Source: Amycolatopsis sp. FBCC-B4732
GTDB lineage: Bacteria; Actinomycetota; Actinomycetes; Mycobacteriales; Pseudonocardiaceae
Length of the DNA: 64,000 nt
Assembly: GCF_023008405.1 (NCBI RefSeq)
Contig: NZ_CP095376.1
Coordinates: 9,776,501 to 9,840,500, forward strand
Reading direction: 5' to 3'
In this document: positions 10,001 to 18,084 of the stretch, in pieces
How positions within the stretch are numbered: the first letter of the stretch is position 1
Layout: every line of letters begins with the position of its first letter
Notes under the pieces: model-generated
What the model was told of the DNA's origin: nothing
Seen by the model: only the letters and a program-made list of their open reading frames with translations
Database searches by the model: none
Program-made: the position numbers and the translations under genes

Positions 10001-10513
10001 ATGGACAACACCGTCATCCGATCGGGCGATTCCGGGGACGTCGACACCCTGCTGGGTTTCTTCGACGAAGCCGTCGAATGGCTGGTCGCGCGGGGCAGCT
10101 CGAAGCAGTGGGGGACCGAGCCGTGGAGCCGGGTCCCGAAGCGCGTCGAACGCGTCAAGGGGATGGCCGCGGACCCGGGCCTGCGCGTCGCGGTGGTCGA
10201 CGGCGAGCCCGCGGGCGCGCTGATCGTGTCGGAGGAGCACGACCCGCACGTGCCGGCGGTAGACGAGCGTGAACTTTACGTCCGCCTGCTGATCACGTCC
10301 CGGCGCTTCACCGGCCGGGGCGTCGGCGCGAGGCTGATCGAGTACGCGCTCGACGAGGCGCGGCGGCGCCGGATCGACCTCGTGCGCGTCGACTGCTGGG
10401 CCGGTGGCGACGGTGAGCTGCAGCGCTACTACGAGAGCCGGGGCTTCGTGCCCACCGTGCAGTTCCACGTCGAGGAGTGGGTCGGGCAGGTCCTCGAGCA
10501 GCGCGTGGGGTAG
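10001..10513 (+). CDS. GNAT-family N-acetyltransferase
   Basis: 170 aa. A GNAT acetyltransferase fold: an acceptor-side N-terminus (MDNTVIRSGDSGDVDTLLGFFDEA), motif A (LLITSRRFTGRGVGARLIEYALDEA) with the acetyl-CoA loop R-x-x-G-x-G, and a C-terminal RYYESRGFVP segment. ATG 10001 was chosen because residues upstream are Arg-rich and non-conserved in character. The substrate is unknown; GNATs act on amines of antibiotics, amino acids or proteins. It diverges from the ESX module. Confidence 0.88.
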   Translation: MDNTVIRSGDSGDVDTLLGFFDEAVEWLVARGSSKQWGTEPWSRVPKRVERVKGMAADPGLRVAVVDGEPAGALIVSEEHDPHVPAVDERELYVRLLITSRRFTGRGVGARLIEYALDEARRRRIDLVRVDCWAGGDGELQRYYESRGFVPTVQFHVEEWVGQVLEQRVG

Positions 10514-10572
10514 CGCGATCGCGGGTCAGGGGTGACACTGTTGACGCAGTGCCAACAGACGAAGGAGTCGCC

Positions 10573-11418
10573 ATGGCCGAGGAGCTCGCGGGCAAGGTCG
10601 TCGTCATCACCGGCGGCGGGCAGGGGATCGGCGCGGCGACCGCGTCGGCGCTGTCCCGGCTGGGCGCGAAGGTGGTGATCGGCGACCTCGACCAGGTCCG
10701 GGCCAAGGACACAGTCGCCAATCTGGACGCCGAGGCGCTCCCGCTGGACGTCACCGACATCGCCGGGTTCACCGAGTTCCTCGACGAGGTCGAACGCCGC
10801 CACGGCCGCATCGACGTGCTGATCAACAACGCCGGGATCATGCCGCTGGCGCTCCTCGAGGAGGAGAGCGACGCGACGACCCGGCGTCAGCTGGAGATCA
10901 ACCTGCACGCCGTCATCCACGGCACCCGCGAAGCGGTGAAGCGGATGCGGCCGCGGCGGTCCGGGCACATCGTCAACGTCGCTTCGTTCGCGGGCAAAGC
11001 GGGTTTTCCGGGCGCCGCGACGTACTGCGCGACCAAGCACGCCGTCGTCGGGTTGTCCGAAGCGGTGCACCTGGAGCTGCACGGGTCCGGCGTGCGCATC
11101 TCGTGCGTGATGCCCGCGATCGTCCGGACCGAGCTCGCGAGCGGGCTCGGCGAGGCGAAGCTGTTCAAGTCCTCGCGCCCGGAAGACGTGGCCGGCGCCA
11201 TCGTGGCCACGCTGCGCAAGCCGCGGTTCGAGGTGTTCGTGCCCCGATCCGTGGGAACTATGGGCAAGCTCACCCGGCTGCTCCCGCGGCGGGCGGGCGA
11301 AGCGCTGGCCCGTGCGTTGAAAGCCGACCAGCTTTTGGCTTCAGCGGCCCATTCCCCGGCTCGCGCGGAGTACGAGGCGCGCGCCGCCGAGAGCGCGCCC
11401 GGGGCGGGCACGGAGTAA
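10573..11418 (+). CDS. SDR-family oxidoreductase
   Basis: 281 aa, NAD(P)-dependent. It starts at ATG 10573 after GAAGGAGTCGCC. The cofactor motif is TGGGQGIG near residues 12-19, NNAGIM follows the fourth strand, and the catalytic YCATK follows VNVASFAG. The acidic residue after strand 2 (GDLD) suggests NAD preference. The C-terminal extension past residue 220 resembles mycobacterial fatty-acid-associated SDRs. A CACTG/CAGTG inverted repeat (about 10536-10551) sits in its promoter region. Substrate not predictable. Confidence 0.9.
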   Translation: MAEELAGKVVVITGGGQGIGAATASALSRLGAKVVIGDLDQVRAKDTVANLDAEALPLDVTDIAGFTEFLDEVERRHGRIDVLINNAGIMPLALLEEESDATTRRQLEINLHAVIHGTREAVKRMRPRRSGHIVNVASFAGKAGFPGAATYCATKHAVVGLSEAVHLELHGSGVRISCVMPAIVRTELASGLGEAKLFKSSRPEDVAGAIVATLRKPRFEVFVPRSVGTMGKLTRLLPRRAGEALARALKADQLLASAAHSPARAEYEARAAESAPGAGTE

Positions 11419-11530
11419 CTCGGACGGCCTAGCGACTGTCCGATTTGGACGTGGGCGGTGTTGAGTCCACCAGCCTGACCGGGCAAGATTGACCGGAAGT
11501 GCCCGGGGACGTCGCAGGAGGCTCGAGAAA

Positions 11531-12598
11531 ATGGTTTCACCGCCCGCACGACTGGCCGCCGCGGCGTCGAACGTGGTCGGCAAGGTGCTGCACGGCGGGG
11601 TCGCCGACCTGCGCCCGATGCCGCGGGTGCTGATCGACCAGGGTCCCAACCGCTCGCTGTACCGGATGACGCACAGCAGCCGCCCGGTGTCCGGGCCGCC
11701 GGTCCTGCTGGTGCCGCCGCTGGCCGCGCCGGCCATCTGCTTCGACCTGCGCCGCGGCTGCAGCCTCATCGAGCACCTGGTCGAGGGCGGCCGCAACGCC
11801 TACCTCGTCGACTACGGCGTGGTCGCGTTTTCGGACCGGCGCCTGGGCATCGAGCACTGGACCGACGAGGTCCTGCCGCGCGCGATCCGCAAGGTGAGCG
11901 CGGACGCGGGCGGCCAGGACGTGCACCTGGTGTCGTGGTCGCTCGGCGGCATCTTCTCGCTGCTGGTGAACGCGGACCAGCCGGACCTCCCGATCGCGTC
12001 GATCACCGCGATCGGTTCGCCGGTCGACTTCACGGCGATCCCGATCGTGGCCCCGTTCCGCCCGCTGGTCGACCTGACGAACGGCCACCTGCTGACCCCG
12101 ATCTACCGCGCGTTCGGCGGCGCACCGTCCTATTTGGTCAGCCGCGTGTTCCGCGCGACGGGCATCAGCAAGGAGATCACGAAGCCGATCGCGATCTTGA
12201 AGAACCTGGACGACCGCGACTACCTCGCCCAGATCGAGGCGGTCGACCACTTCATGAGCAACATGTACGCCTACCCCGGGCGGACGTTCGGCCAGCTGTA
12301 CCACCGCCTGTTCCGCACGAACGACCTGGCCGAGGGCAAGGTCGACCTGAACGGGCGGATCATCTCGCTGTCGTCGGTGCGGGTCCCGACGCTGGTGGTG
12401 GCGGGCGAGAACGACACGATCGCCCCGCGGCCGTCGGTCGAGCGGGTGGTGGAACTGCTGGACAAGGCCCCGGAGGTCCGCTTCAAGACCGCACCGGGCG
12501 GCCACCTCGGCGTCCTGACCGGCCGCAAGGCCCGCGGCACGACGTGGCGCTACCTGGACGAGTTCCTCGACGACCAGGCCGCGGCTTCAGCCGACTAG
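11531..12598 (+). CDS. PhaC-like alpha/beta hydrolase with serine nucleophile
   Basis: 355 aa, related to class I/III poly(3-hydroxyalkanoate) synthases (LVPPLAAPAICFDLRRGCSLIEHLVEGGRNAYLVDYG; LDDRDYLAQIEAVDHFM...YAYPGRTFGQLYHRLF). The nucleophile elbow is SWSLGG with Ser137, where true PHA synthases have Cys in GxCxG. The general acid and base are plausibly Asp in ENDTIAPRPS and His in PGGHLGVLTGRKA. The protein is shorter than a PhaC and is more likely an acyl hydrolase/transferase than a polymerase. ATG 11531 follows AGGAGGCTCGAGAAA. It overlaps the convergent amidase by 12 bases. Confidence 0.82.
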   Translation: MVSPPARLAAAASNVVGKVLHGGVADLRPMPRVLIDQGPNRSLYRMTHSSRPVSGPPVLLVPPLAAPAICFDLRRGCSLIEHLVEGGRNAYLVDYGVVAFSDRRLGIEHWTDEVLPRAIRKVSADAGGQDVHLVSWSLGGIFSLLVNADQPDLPIASITAIGSPVDFTAIPIVAPFRPLVDLTNGHLLTPIYRAFGGAPSYLVSRVFRATGISKEITKPIAILKNLDDRDYLAQIEAVDHFMSNMYAYPGRTFGQLYHRLFRTNDLAEGKVDLNGRIISLSSVRVPTLVVAGENDTIAPRPSVERVVELLDKAPEVRFKTAPGGHLGVLTGRKARGTTWRYLDEFLDDQAAASAD

Positions 12599-13411
12599 GT
12601 CGATCTCGAACGGCTCCGCCGCGCTGTAGCGCACGTCCGCCCACACCGCGCCCGGCACGCCGTAACGCCGGTGCGAAGTCAGCTTCGCGTCGTACCCCGG
12701 CACCTCCCCGGGGTTGTGCCCGACCCCCGCGCGATCCGACCCCCACGCGAAGATGGCCGGTACCCACAAGGGTTTCGCGGAACCGTCACCGCTCAACCGA
12801 GGACGCACGACGATCGCCGCGCCCTCGCTGCCGGACAGGAAGACGCGGACCGTGTGCTCGCCGTCGTCGGGCGGGGTGACGGTGATGCGTTCCAGGAGCT
12901 CGACCGCCACCCCCAGCGGCCCGGCGCCGGCCGGGTTGGCGGCTCGCTCGCGCAGCCACCCGGAGTCGATGCCCACGGGATCGATCTTGCGGCCGGCCGG
13001 CAGGCAGACGTCCTTGTGCCCGGCGTACCGCTCGATCCCGCGCGACATGTACCGCAGCAGCGCGGCGACGAGCTTCGGGTAGGCGTCCCGCTGCGCGTCC
13101 GTCCAGCTCCCGGCGCCCGCGGACTCCGCTTCGATGCCGAGGAATTCGTCGTTGACGTCGAGGAACCCGAGCCACCGCGATGCGCCGGCGTGGTAAGCGC
13201 AGCCGGCGGCGACGACGAAGATGGTCCCGCTGCGCCCGAGCCCGAGGTTGCACAGCGGCCCGGCGAGGTCAGCGCGCCCGTTGGTGACGATGTCGAGCGA
13301 GGGGTAGTCGCCGGGCGCGGAATCGGCGGTGGCGGTGTGGTGCCCCACGACGCCTTCGACGACGCGCATGCCGCCGTGCCCGCGGGTCTGCCACCCGGGC
13401 ACCTCGACCAC
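12587..13411 (-). CDS. N-acetylmuramoyl-L-alanine amidase (amidase_2/PGRP type)
   Basis: 274 aa from GTG 13411. It cleaves the muramoyl-L-Ala bond in peptidoglycan. Zinc and active-site motifs are VVGHHTAT, YHAG, EAESAG and the late GHKDVCLP. The C-terminal 100 residues form a beta-rich domain of unknown role. It resembles actinophage endolysin-type amidases. Seventeen sense codons between the upstream TGA (13463-13465) and this GTG read VYVPWLVDAARSTGYP..., which fits the normal N-terminus of this family. No ATG/GTG/TTG occurs in them, so the real initiation is unclear (see findings). No signal peptide. Confidence 0.8.
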   Translation of the reverse strand: MVEVPGWQTRGHGGMRVVEGVVGHHTATADSAPGDYPSLDIVTNGRADLAGPLCNLGLGRSGTIFVVAAGCAYHAGASRWLGFLDVNDEFLGIEAESAGAGSWTDAQRDAYPKLVAALLRYMSRGIERYAGHKDVCLPAGRKIDPVGIDSGWLRERAANPAGAGPLGVAVELLERITVTPPDDGEHTVRVFLSGSEGAAIVVRPRLSGDGSAKPLWVPAIFAWGSDRAGVGHNPGEVPGYDAKLTSHRRYGVPGAVWADVRYSAAEPFEIDLVG

Positions 13412-13462
13412 GGGGTACCCGGTGCTGCGAGCGGCGTCGACGAGCCAGGGAACGTAAACGGC

Positions 13463-13693
13463 TCAGCCCTCCGGCTCGTCGTACGCGCCGGCTTCGGCTT
13501 CGGTGTCGGGCGCGTGGGGATCGGCGATCCGTTCGGCGAGCGCGGTCCGGGCTTCGTCGAGGTCCTTCGGACCCTGCCGATCGGCGTCCCAGCCCTCGGC
13601 ATCCCATTCCTGCGGCGACTTGATGGGGGTGTCATCCCCGGGCCGGTGCACGACGGCAGCGGCGAGGAGCGTGGTCTCGATGTGTTCGGTCAC
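13463..13693 (-). CDS. Small acidic protein, 76 aa, upstream of and in frame with the amidase
   Basis: GTG 13693 follows a strong GGAGG (minus strand, 13704-13700). The product (VTEHIETTLLAAAVVHRPGD..., then an Asp/Glu-rich helical half ending GAYDEPEG) is soluble with no known domain. Its TGA is immediately followed, in the same frame, by sequence resembling the start of the amidase. It could be an independent peptide, a translational leader, or the front of a read-through product. Function unknown. Confidence 0.6.
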   Translation of the reverse strand: MTEHIETTLLAAAVVHRPGDDTPIKSPQEWDAEGWDADRQGPKDLDEARTALAERIADPHAPDTEAEAGAYDEPEG

Positions 13694-13697
13694 GATC

Positions 13698-13727
13698 GGC
13701 CTCCGGCACCCGAGGGTACCGGAGGCC
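13698..13727 (-). terminator. Hairpin after the acyl-CoA dehydrogenase gene that also covers the next ribosome site
   Basis: A 13-base stem (13698-13710 with 13715-13727, one G.U pair) with loop CTCG lies 14 bases past the FadE23-like stop on the minus strand. The 3' arm contains the GGAGG of the 76-aa gene. It may end the fad transcript and keep translation of the downstream gene low. Confidence 0.55.
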
Positions 13728-13740
13728 GGCCGCGGACGAC

Positions 13741-14943
13741 CTACTTCAGCTCGGCGCTCGACTTGCCGAGGACGCGGCGAGCCACGATCAACTGCTGAAT
13801 CTGCTGCGTCCCCTCGAAGATGTCGAGGATTTTGGCGTCCCGGGCCCACTTTTCGAGCAAAGACTCTTCGCTGTAGGCCCCGGTCAGCTCGACGCACTTC
13901 AGCGCGATCTCCACCACCGAACGCCCGGCCTTCGCCTTGGCCATCGACGCCTGCAGCGAGTTCGGCTTCCGGTTGTCCGCCATCCACGCGGATTCCAGCG
14001 TCAGCAGGTACGCCGACTCGTAATCCGCTTCCAAGCGGAGGAATTCGGCCGCCGCCGCGTGCTGGGTGTTCGCCGGGCGGTCGTAGTCGATGGTGACGCC
14101 CGCGGCCGTCAGGATCTCGCGGGTCTCCTCCAGCGCGGCCCGCGCGACGCCGATCGCCATGGCCGCCACCAGGGGGCGCGTGTTGTCGAACGTCTGCATG
14201 ACGCCCGCGAAACCCTTGGCCGTGTCGATTTCCGGCGTGCCCAGCAGGTTTTCCGCCGGGACGCGGCAGTTTTCGAAGCGCAGCACCGCCGTGTCGGAAG
14301 CGCGGATGCCGAGCTTGTGCTCGACGCGCACCACCTCGAAGCCCGGCGTGCCCTTCTCCACCACGAACGACTTGATCGCCGCGCGGCCCTTGGACTTGTC
14401 CAGCGTCGCCCACACGACCACCGCGTCCGCGCGCTCGCCCGACGTCACGAAGATCTTCTCGCCGTTGAGGACGTAGTGGTCGCCGTCGAGGCGGGCCGTC
14501 GTGCTGACCGCTGCCGAGTCCGAACCGAAGGCGGGCTCGGTGATCGCCATCGCCGCCCACATGCCGGAGAAGCGCTCCAGCTGTTCGTCGGTCGCGACCG
14601 AGCCGATCGCCGCGTTGCCGAGGCCCTGGCGGGGCATCGACAGCAGCAGGCCGACGTCGCCCCAGCACATCTCGATCGTGCCGAGGACCACGTTCAGGTT
14701 GGCGCCGTTGCGGTTGCCCTTTTCCTTCTCGGGACCGGAGCGCCGGACGCCCGCCGCGCCCGCGCCGCCCTCGCCGGACGAGTTCAGCCCGTCCAGCAGC
14801 GCCGCGAACATGTCCAGCTCGGCCGGGTACGTGTGTTCCGCGCGGTCGTACTTGCGCGAGATCGGCCGGAACACCTCGGCCGCGGCCTGGTACGCCTGGT
14901 TGATCAGCGCGCCGGCCTTCTTGGGAGCTTCCAGGTTGATCAT
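13741..14943 (-). CDS. Acyl-CoA dehydrogenase (FadE23-like)
   Basis: 400 aa. ATG 14943 is preceded by GAAAGGCGTTAACG and gives MINLEAPKK, matching the short conserved N-terminus of this subfamily. Motifs include MAITEPAFGSDSAA (flavin/substrate loop) and ILDIFEGTQQIQQL with the catalytic Glu. It lies 22 bases downstream of a second acyl-CoA dehydrogenase. The pair, in size and order, resembles mycobacterial FadE24-FadE23, which are isoniazid-induced lipid beta-oxidation enzymes. They may act as a heteromer. Substrate chain length is not readable here. Confidence 0.88.
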   Translation of the reverse strand: MINLEAPKKAGALINQAYQAAAEVFRPISRKYDRAEHTYPAELDMFAALLDGLNSSGEGGAGAAGVRRSGPEKEKGNRNGANLNVVLGTIEMCWGDVGLLLSMPRQGLGNAAIGSVATDEQLERFSGMWAAMAITEPAFGSDSAAVSTTARLDGDHYVLNGEKIFVTSGERADAVVVWATLDKSKGRAAIKSFVVEKGTPGFEVVRVEHKLGIRASDTAVLRFENCRVPAENLLGTPEIDTAKGFAGVMQTFDNTRPLVAAMAIGVARAALEETREILTAAGVTIDYDRPANTQHAAAAEFLRLEADYESAYLLTLESAWMADNRKPNSLQASMAKAKAGRSVVEIALKCVELTGAYSEESLLEKWARDAKILDIFEGTQQIQQLIVARRVLGKSSAELK

Positions 14944-14965
14944 CGTTAACGCCTTTCGCGAAAGC

Positions 14966-16288
14966 CTAGAGAAGGACGGCGCCTTCCATGACGCCGATGG
15001 CACGCAGGTCCCGGTACCAGCGCTCGACCGGGTGCTCCTTGACGAAGCCGTGCCCGCCGAGCAGCTGCACGCCCGCGTTGCCGATCTGCATGCCCTTGTC
15101 GACGGCGAGCTTCCGCGCCAGCGCGACCTCGCGGGCGTAGGACTTGCCCTGCTCGGCCCGCGCGGCGGCGCGCAGCGTCACCAGGCGCAGGCCCTCCAGC
15201 TCGATCGCGATGTCGGCGACCGAGAACGCGACGGCCTGCCGGTGGCTGATCGGCTCGCCGAACGCCACCCGCTCGTTGACGTACGGGACGACGTAGTCGA
15301 GGACGGCCTTCGCGGTCCCGGCGGCCAGCGCCGCCCAGCCCAGCCGCGAAAGCCGGACGAGGTCGGTGAAGACGTCGAGCTTGCCGCCGCCGAGCAGCGC
15401 GCCCGCGGGCAGCGCCACCTTCTCCAGGTGCAGCTTGCCGGTCGCGGCGCCGCGCAGGCCCATCGCCGGCTCGGCCTCGATGGTGACCCCGGCGGTCGAC
15501 GACTCGACCAGGAACAGCGCCGGGCCGCGGCCTTCGAGGTCGGCCGACACGATGAACAGCTCCGCCTGCGCCGCGCGCGGGACCAGTGTCTTCACGCCGT
15601 CGAGCTGGTAACCCTTGGGCGTGCGACGCGCCTTCGTCGCGGGCTTGAAGGGGTCGTACAGCGCCTTCTGCTCCTGCAGCGCCAGCGCCGCGGCGGGGAC
15701 GTTCTCGCCGACGAACGCGGGCAGGTAGTCGGCCTGCTGCTGCTCGTCACCCCAGCTGACCAGCGCGGTGCTGACCGCGGACGGCGCGAGCACGGCCACG
15801 GCCAGGCCGAGGTCGCCGTGCGCGAGCGCTTCCGCGACGAGCGCGTTGGTCACCACCGAGCGCTCGGTGCCGACGCCGCCGAGCTCCTCGGGGATGCCGA
15901 CCAGGCTGATGCCCAGCTCGGCGGCCCGGCTCAGGAGTCCCTCGGGTGCCTCGAGCTTCGCGTCGGCGTCCGCGGCGGCCGGCCGCAGCTGCTCGGCGGC
16001 GAACTCCGTCACCGTCTCGACGATGAGCTGCTGGTCCTCGCTCGGCGTGAGGTCGAACAGCCCCGTGCCGGCGGACGGCGCGAGCCGGGCGGGCTTGCCC
16101 AGCTTCTGCACCGACTTGAACGACCGGGTCGCCGCGCCGGCGACGCGGAAGCCGTTGCGGGTCCCCGCGGTGACCAGGTCCTCGAGGGGCTTGCGCAGCC
16201 CCGCGCGGTCGACGACCTTGCTCCCGGCCAGCCGGGTCAGCGCGGACAGGCCCCAGCCCATCGCGTCCCGTTTCCTTGGCGCAGCCAT
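14966..16288 (-). CDS. Acyl-CoA dehydrogenase (FadE24-like)
   Basis: 440 aa. ATG 16288 was chosen over 16300 because GGAGGG lies 8 bases upstream of it. An N-terminal extension of about 75 residues (basic, helical) precedes the acyl-CoA dehydrogenase core starting at FDLTPSEDQQLIVETV. The flavin loop is degenerate (ALALQEQKALYDPFKP replaces the usual TEP-G-GSD). The C-terminus stops right after GVMEGAVLL. Such divergence suggests a non-catalytic or specialised partner of the downstream FadE23-like enzyme. Two palindromes (16306 and 16361) lie in its promoter region. Confidence 0.85.
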   Translation of the reverse strand: MAAPRKRDAMGWGLSALTRLAGSKVVDRAGLRKPLEDLVTAGTRNGFRVAGAATRSFKSVQKLGKPARLAPSAGTGLFDLTPSEDQQLIVETVTEFAAEQLRPAAADADAKLEAPEGLLSRAAELGISLVGIPEELGGVGTERSVVTNALVAEALAHGDLGLAVAVLAPSAVSTALVSWGDEQQQADYLPAFVGENVPAAALALQEQKALYDPFKPATKARRTPKGYQLDGVKTLVPRAAQAELFIVSADLEGRGPALFLVESSTAGVTIEAEPAMGLRGAATGKLHLEKVALPAGALLGGGKLDVFTDLVRLSRLGWAALAAGTAKAVLDYVVPYVNERVAFGEPISHRQAVAFSVADIAIELEGLRLVTLRAAARAEQGKSYAREVALARKLAVDKGMQIGNAGVQLLGGHGFVKEHPVERWYRDLRAIGVMEGAVLL

Positions 16289-16305
16289 GTGGCCCTCCAT
16301 CCGTT

Positions 16306-16323
16306 ACCTACTCGCGAGTAGGT
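16306..16323. promoter_or_regulatory. 18-base perfect palindrome in the fadE24-like promoter
   Basis: ACCTACTCGCGAGTAGGT is a perfect palindrome centred 27 bases upstream of the fadE24-like start. It is a likely operator for a TetR- or MarR-type regulator of this operon. No adjacent regulator gene shows the cognate protein. Confidence 0.6.
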
Positions 16324-16360
16324 TAACGCGGGAGCCACTCCGGCGCCAGTGCGGGGGTTA

Positions 16361-16375
16361 CCTTACGTCGTAAGG
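16361..16375. promoter_or_regulatory. Palindrome CCTTACGTCGTAAGG at the SDR 3' end / upstream of fadE24-like
   Basis: 15 bases with perfect 7-base arms. It contains the SDR stop codon and lies about 75 bases upstream of the fadE24-like start. It is the exact reverse complement of the intragenic accD1 site at 3313, and a looser copy (16558-16576) lies inside the SDR gene. Candidate operator shared between fad genes. Confidence 0.5.
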
Positions 16376-17157
16376 CGAGCTGAAATCTCCCACAGCTCCC
16401 GCGCGCCGGCGTGGTCCGTGCGCCGTTCGAGCCGGGGCCGCTCGCCGTTCCGGCCGCCTGGGCCGACGTAGGCATTTCCCGGGACGTCCTCGGTCGCGGC
16501 GAACAGGATCGGCAGCGCGCCGTACTCGGCCTTCTTCTGCGCGATCACCGGGTAGAGCGCCTTAAGCAGTAAGGCGAGGGGGCGGCCGAAGTGCCGGTCG
16601 ATCCCGGTGCGCGCGACGCCGGGGTGTGCGGCGACGGCCCGGACCGCGCTCCCGGACGCCGTCAGCCGCCGCTGCAGCTCCTGCGTGAACAGCAGGTTCG
16701 CCAGTTTCGACTGGCTGTAGGCGCCCAGCGCGGAGTAGCGGCGTCGCTCCCAGTTCAGGTCGTCGAGACGGAGCCGTCCCGTCCGCGCCAGCCCGGACGA
16801 GACGGTGACGACCCGGCCGGTGACGTGCGGCAGGAGCAGGTCCGTCAGCAGGAACGGGCCGAAGTGGTTGACGGCCATGTGCGTCTCGAAACCGTCCGCG
16901 GTCTTCGCGTACGGCACCGCCATCACGCCCGCGTTGTTGATCAGGACGTCGAGGCCGCCGGACCAGCCGGCGGCGAACTCCCGCACCGAGGTCAGGTCGG
17001 CGAGGTCGAGGCGCCGGACTTCGGTGTCACCCGGCGGCGGCGTGACGCGGGCGGGGTCGCGCACGGCCAGTACGACGCGGTGACCCCGGGCGGCGAGTTC
17101 GCGGGCGGTGGCGGCGCCGAGGCCGCCGTTGGCACCGGTGATCAGGTAAGTGGTCAT
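16363..17157 (-). CDS. SDR-family oxidoreductase (retinol-dehydrogenase-like)
   Basis: 264 aa. ATG 17157 gives MTTYLITGANGGLGAATARE with the TGxxxGxG cofactor loop. AVRDPAR after strand 2 indicates NADP preference. NNAGVM, VTVSSGL and YSQSKLAN (catalytic Tyr and Lys) are intact. The C-terminus resembles light-dependent/retinol-type SDRs. It is divergent from an XRE regulator with a 102-base gap. That arrangement is common, and the regulator probably controls this enzyme. Substrate unknown; such enzymes often reduce reactive carbonyls. Confidence 0.9.
   Translation of the reverse strand: MTTYLITGANGGLGAATARELAARGHRVVLAVRDPARVTPPPGDTEVRRLDLADLTSVREFAAGWSGGLDVLINNAGVMAVPYAKTADGFETHMAVNHFGPFLLTDLLLPHVTGRVVTVSSGLARTGRLRLDDLNWERRRYSALGAYSQSKLANLLFTQELQRRLTASGSAVRAVAAHPGVARTGIDRHFGRPLALLLKALYPVIAQKKAEYGALPILFAATEDVPGNAYVGPGGRNGERPRLERRTDHAGARELWEISARLTT
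16558..16576. promoter_or_regulatory. Intragenic inverted repeat CGCCTTA-AGCAG-TAAGGCG
   Basis: 7-base arms with a 5-base centre inside the SDR gene. It is similar to the CCTTACGnCGTAAGG sites, and on the coding strand it includes a rare TTA codon (GCC TTA CTG CTT AAG). Possibly an auxiliary operator. Confidence 0.3.
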
Positions 17158-17259
17158 GGGCTCGAGCGTCGCGGCGCGCGCGGACGTGCGGCAGAGCGCG
17201 CCGATCGGGGGACCGGCGATCCCTGGGTACGCGGGACCCGAGCGTCGATAATCGGGACC

Positions 17260-18084
17260 GTGAACCGCGCCGACCTCGCCGACTTCCTGCGCCGCCGCCG
17301 GGAGGCCCTGCGCCCGGACGACGTCGGCCTGCCGCCCGGGCAGCGCCGCCGCACCAGCGGGCTGCGCCGCGAGGAGGTCGCGGCGCTCACGGGGATGTCC
17401 ACCGACTACTACACGCGGCTGGAGCAGCAGCGCGGGCCGCGGCCGTCGGAGCAGATGCTCGCCGCGATCGCCCGCGGCCTGCGCCTGACCCTCGACGAGC
17501 GCGACCACCTGTTCCGGCTGGCCGGGCACACCGCGCCGAGCCGCGTGGCGCGCACCGACCACGTCAGCCCGGCGCTGATGCGCGTGCTGGACCGGCTGCA
17601 CGACACGCCCGCGCAGGTGATGTCGAACCTCGGCGAAACGCTCGTGCAGAACCCGCCCGCCCGGGCGCTGCTCGGTGACGAGACCGGCCACACCGGGCCC
17701 GCGCGCAGCGCGAGTTATCGATGGTTCACCGACCCGGCGGAGCAGCTGCTCTACCCGCCGGCGGACCGCACGCGCCACGGCCGGTTCCTGGTCGCGAGCC
17801 TGCGGGCGGCCAGCGCGACCGACCCGCGCGCGGCCGGCCTCGCGCGGCTGCTCGCGGCGAAGAGCGCGGACTTCGCGACGCTCTGGGAAGCGCACGAAGT
17901 CGCGGTGCCGTTCGAGCACCGCAAGACGCTCGTGCACCCGGGCCTCGGCGAGATCGCGCTCGACTGCCAGCTGCTCTTCACCGACGACCTCGCGCAGCTG
18001 CTGTTGGTCTTCACGGCCACGCCCGGCACCGAGGACGCGGAGAAGCTGCGGCTGCTGTCCGTCGTCGGCCCGGAGCTACTGTGA
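17260..18084 (+). CDS. XRE-family regulator with MmyB-like ligand domain
   Basis: 274 aa from GTG 17260. The N-terminal helix-turn-helix (about residues 33-85: RRTSGLRREEVAALTGMSTDYYTRLEQQRGPRPS) is followed by a MmyB/PAS-like sensor domain (VLDRLHDTPAQVMSNLGETLVQNPPARALLGD...). These regulators typically repress a divergent SDR gene, as found here. The C-terminus overlaps the convergent ltrA-like gene by 9 bases. The ligand is unknown. Confidence 0.92.
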   Translation: MNRADLADFLRRRREALRPDDVGLPPGQRRRTSGLRREEVAALTGMSTDYYTRLEQQRGPRPSEQMLAAIARGLRLTLDERDHLFRLAGHTAPSRVARTDHVSPALMRVLDRLHDTPAQVMSNLGETLVQNPPARALLGDETGHTGPARSASYRWFTDPAEQLLYPPADRTRHGRFLVASLRAASATDPRAAGLARLLAAKSADFATLWEAHEVAVPFEHRKTLVHPGLGEIALDCQLLFTDDLAQLLLVFTATPGTEDAEKLRLLSVVGPELL

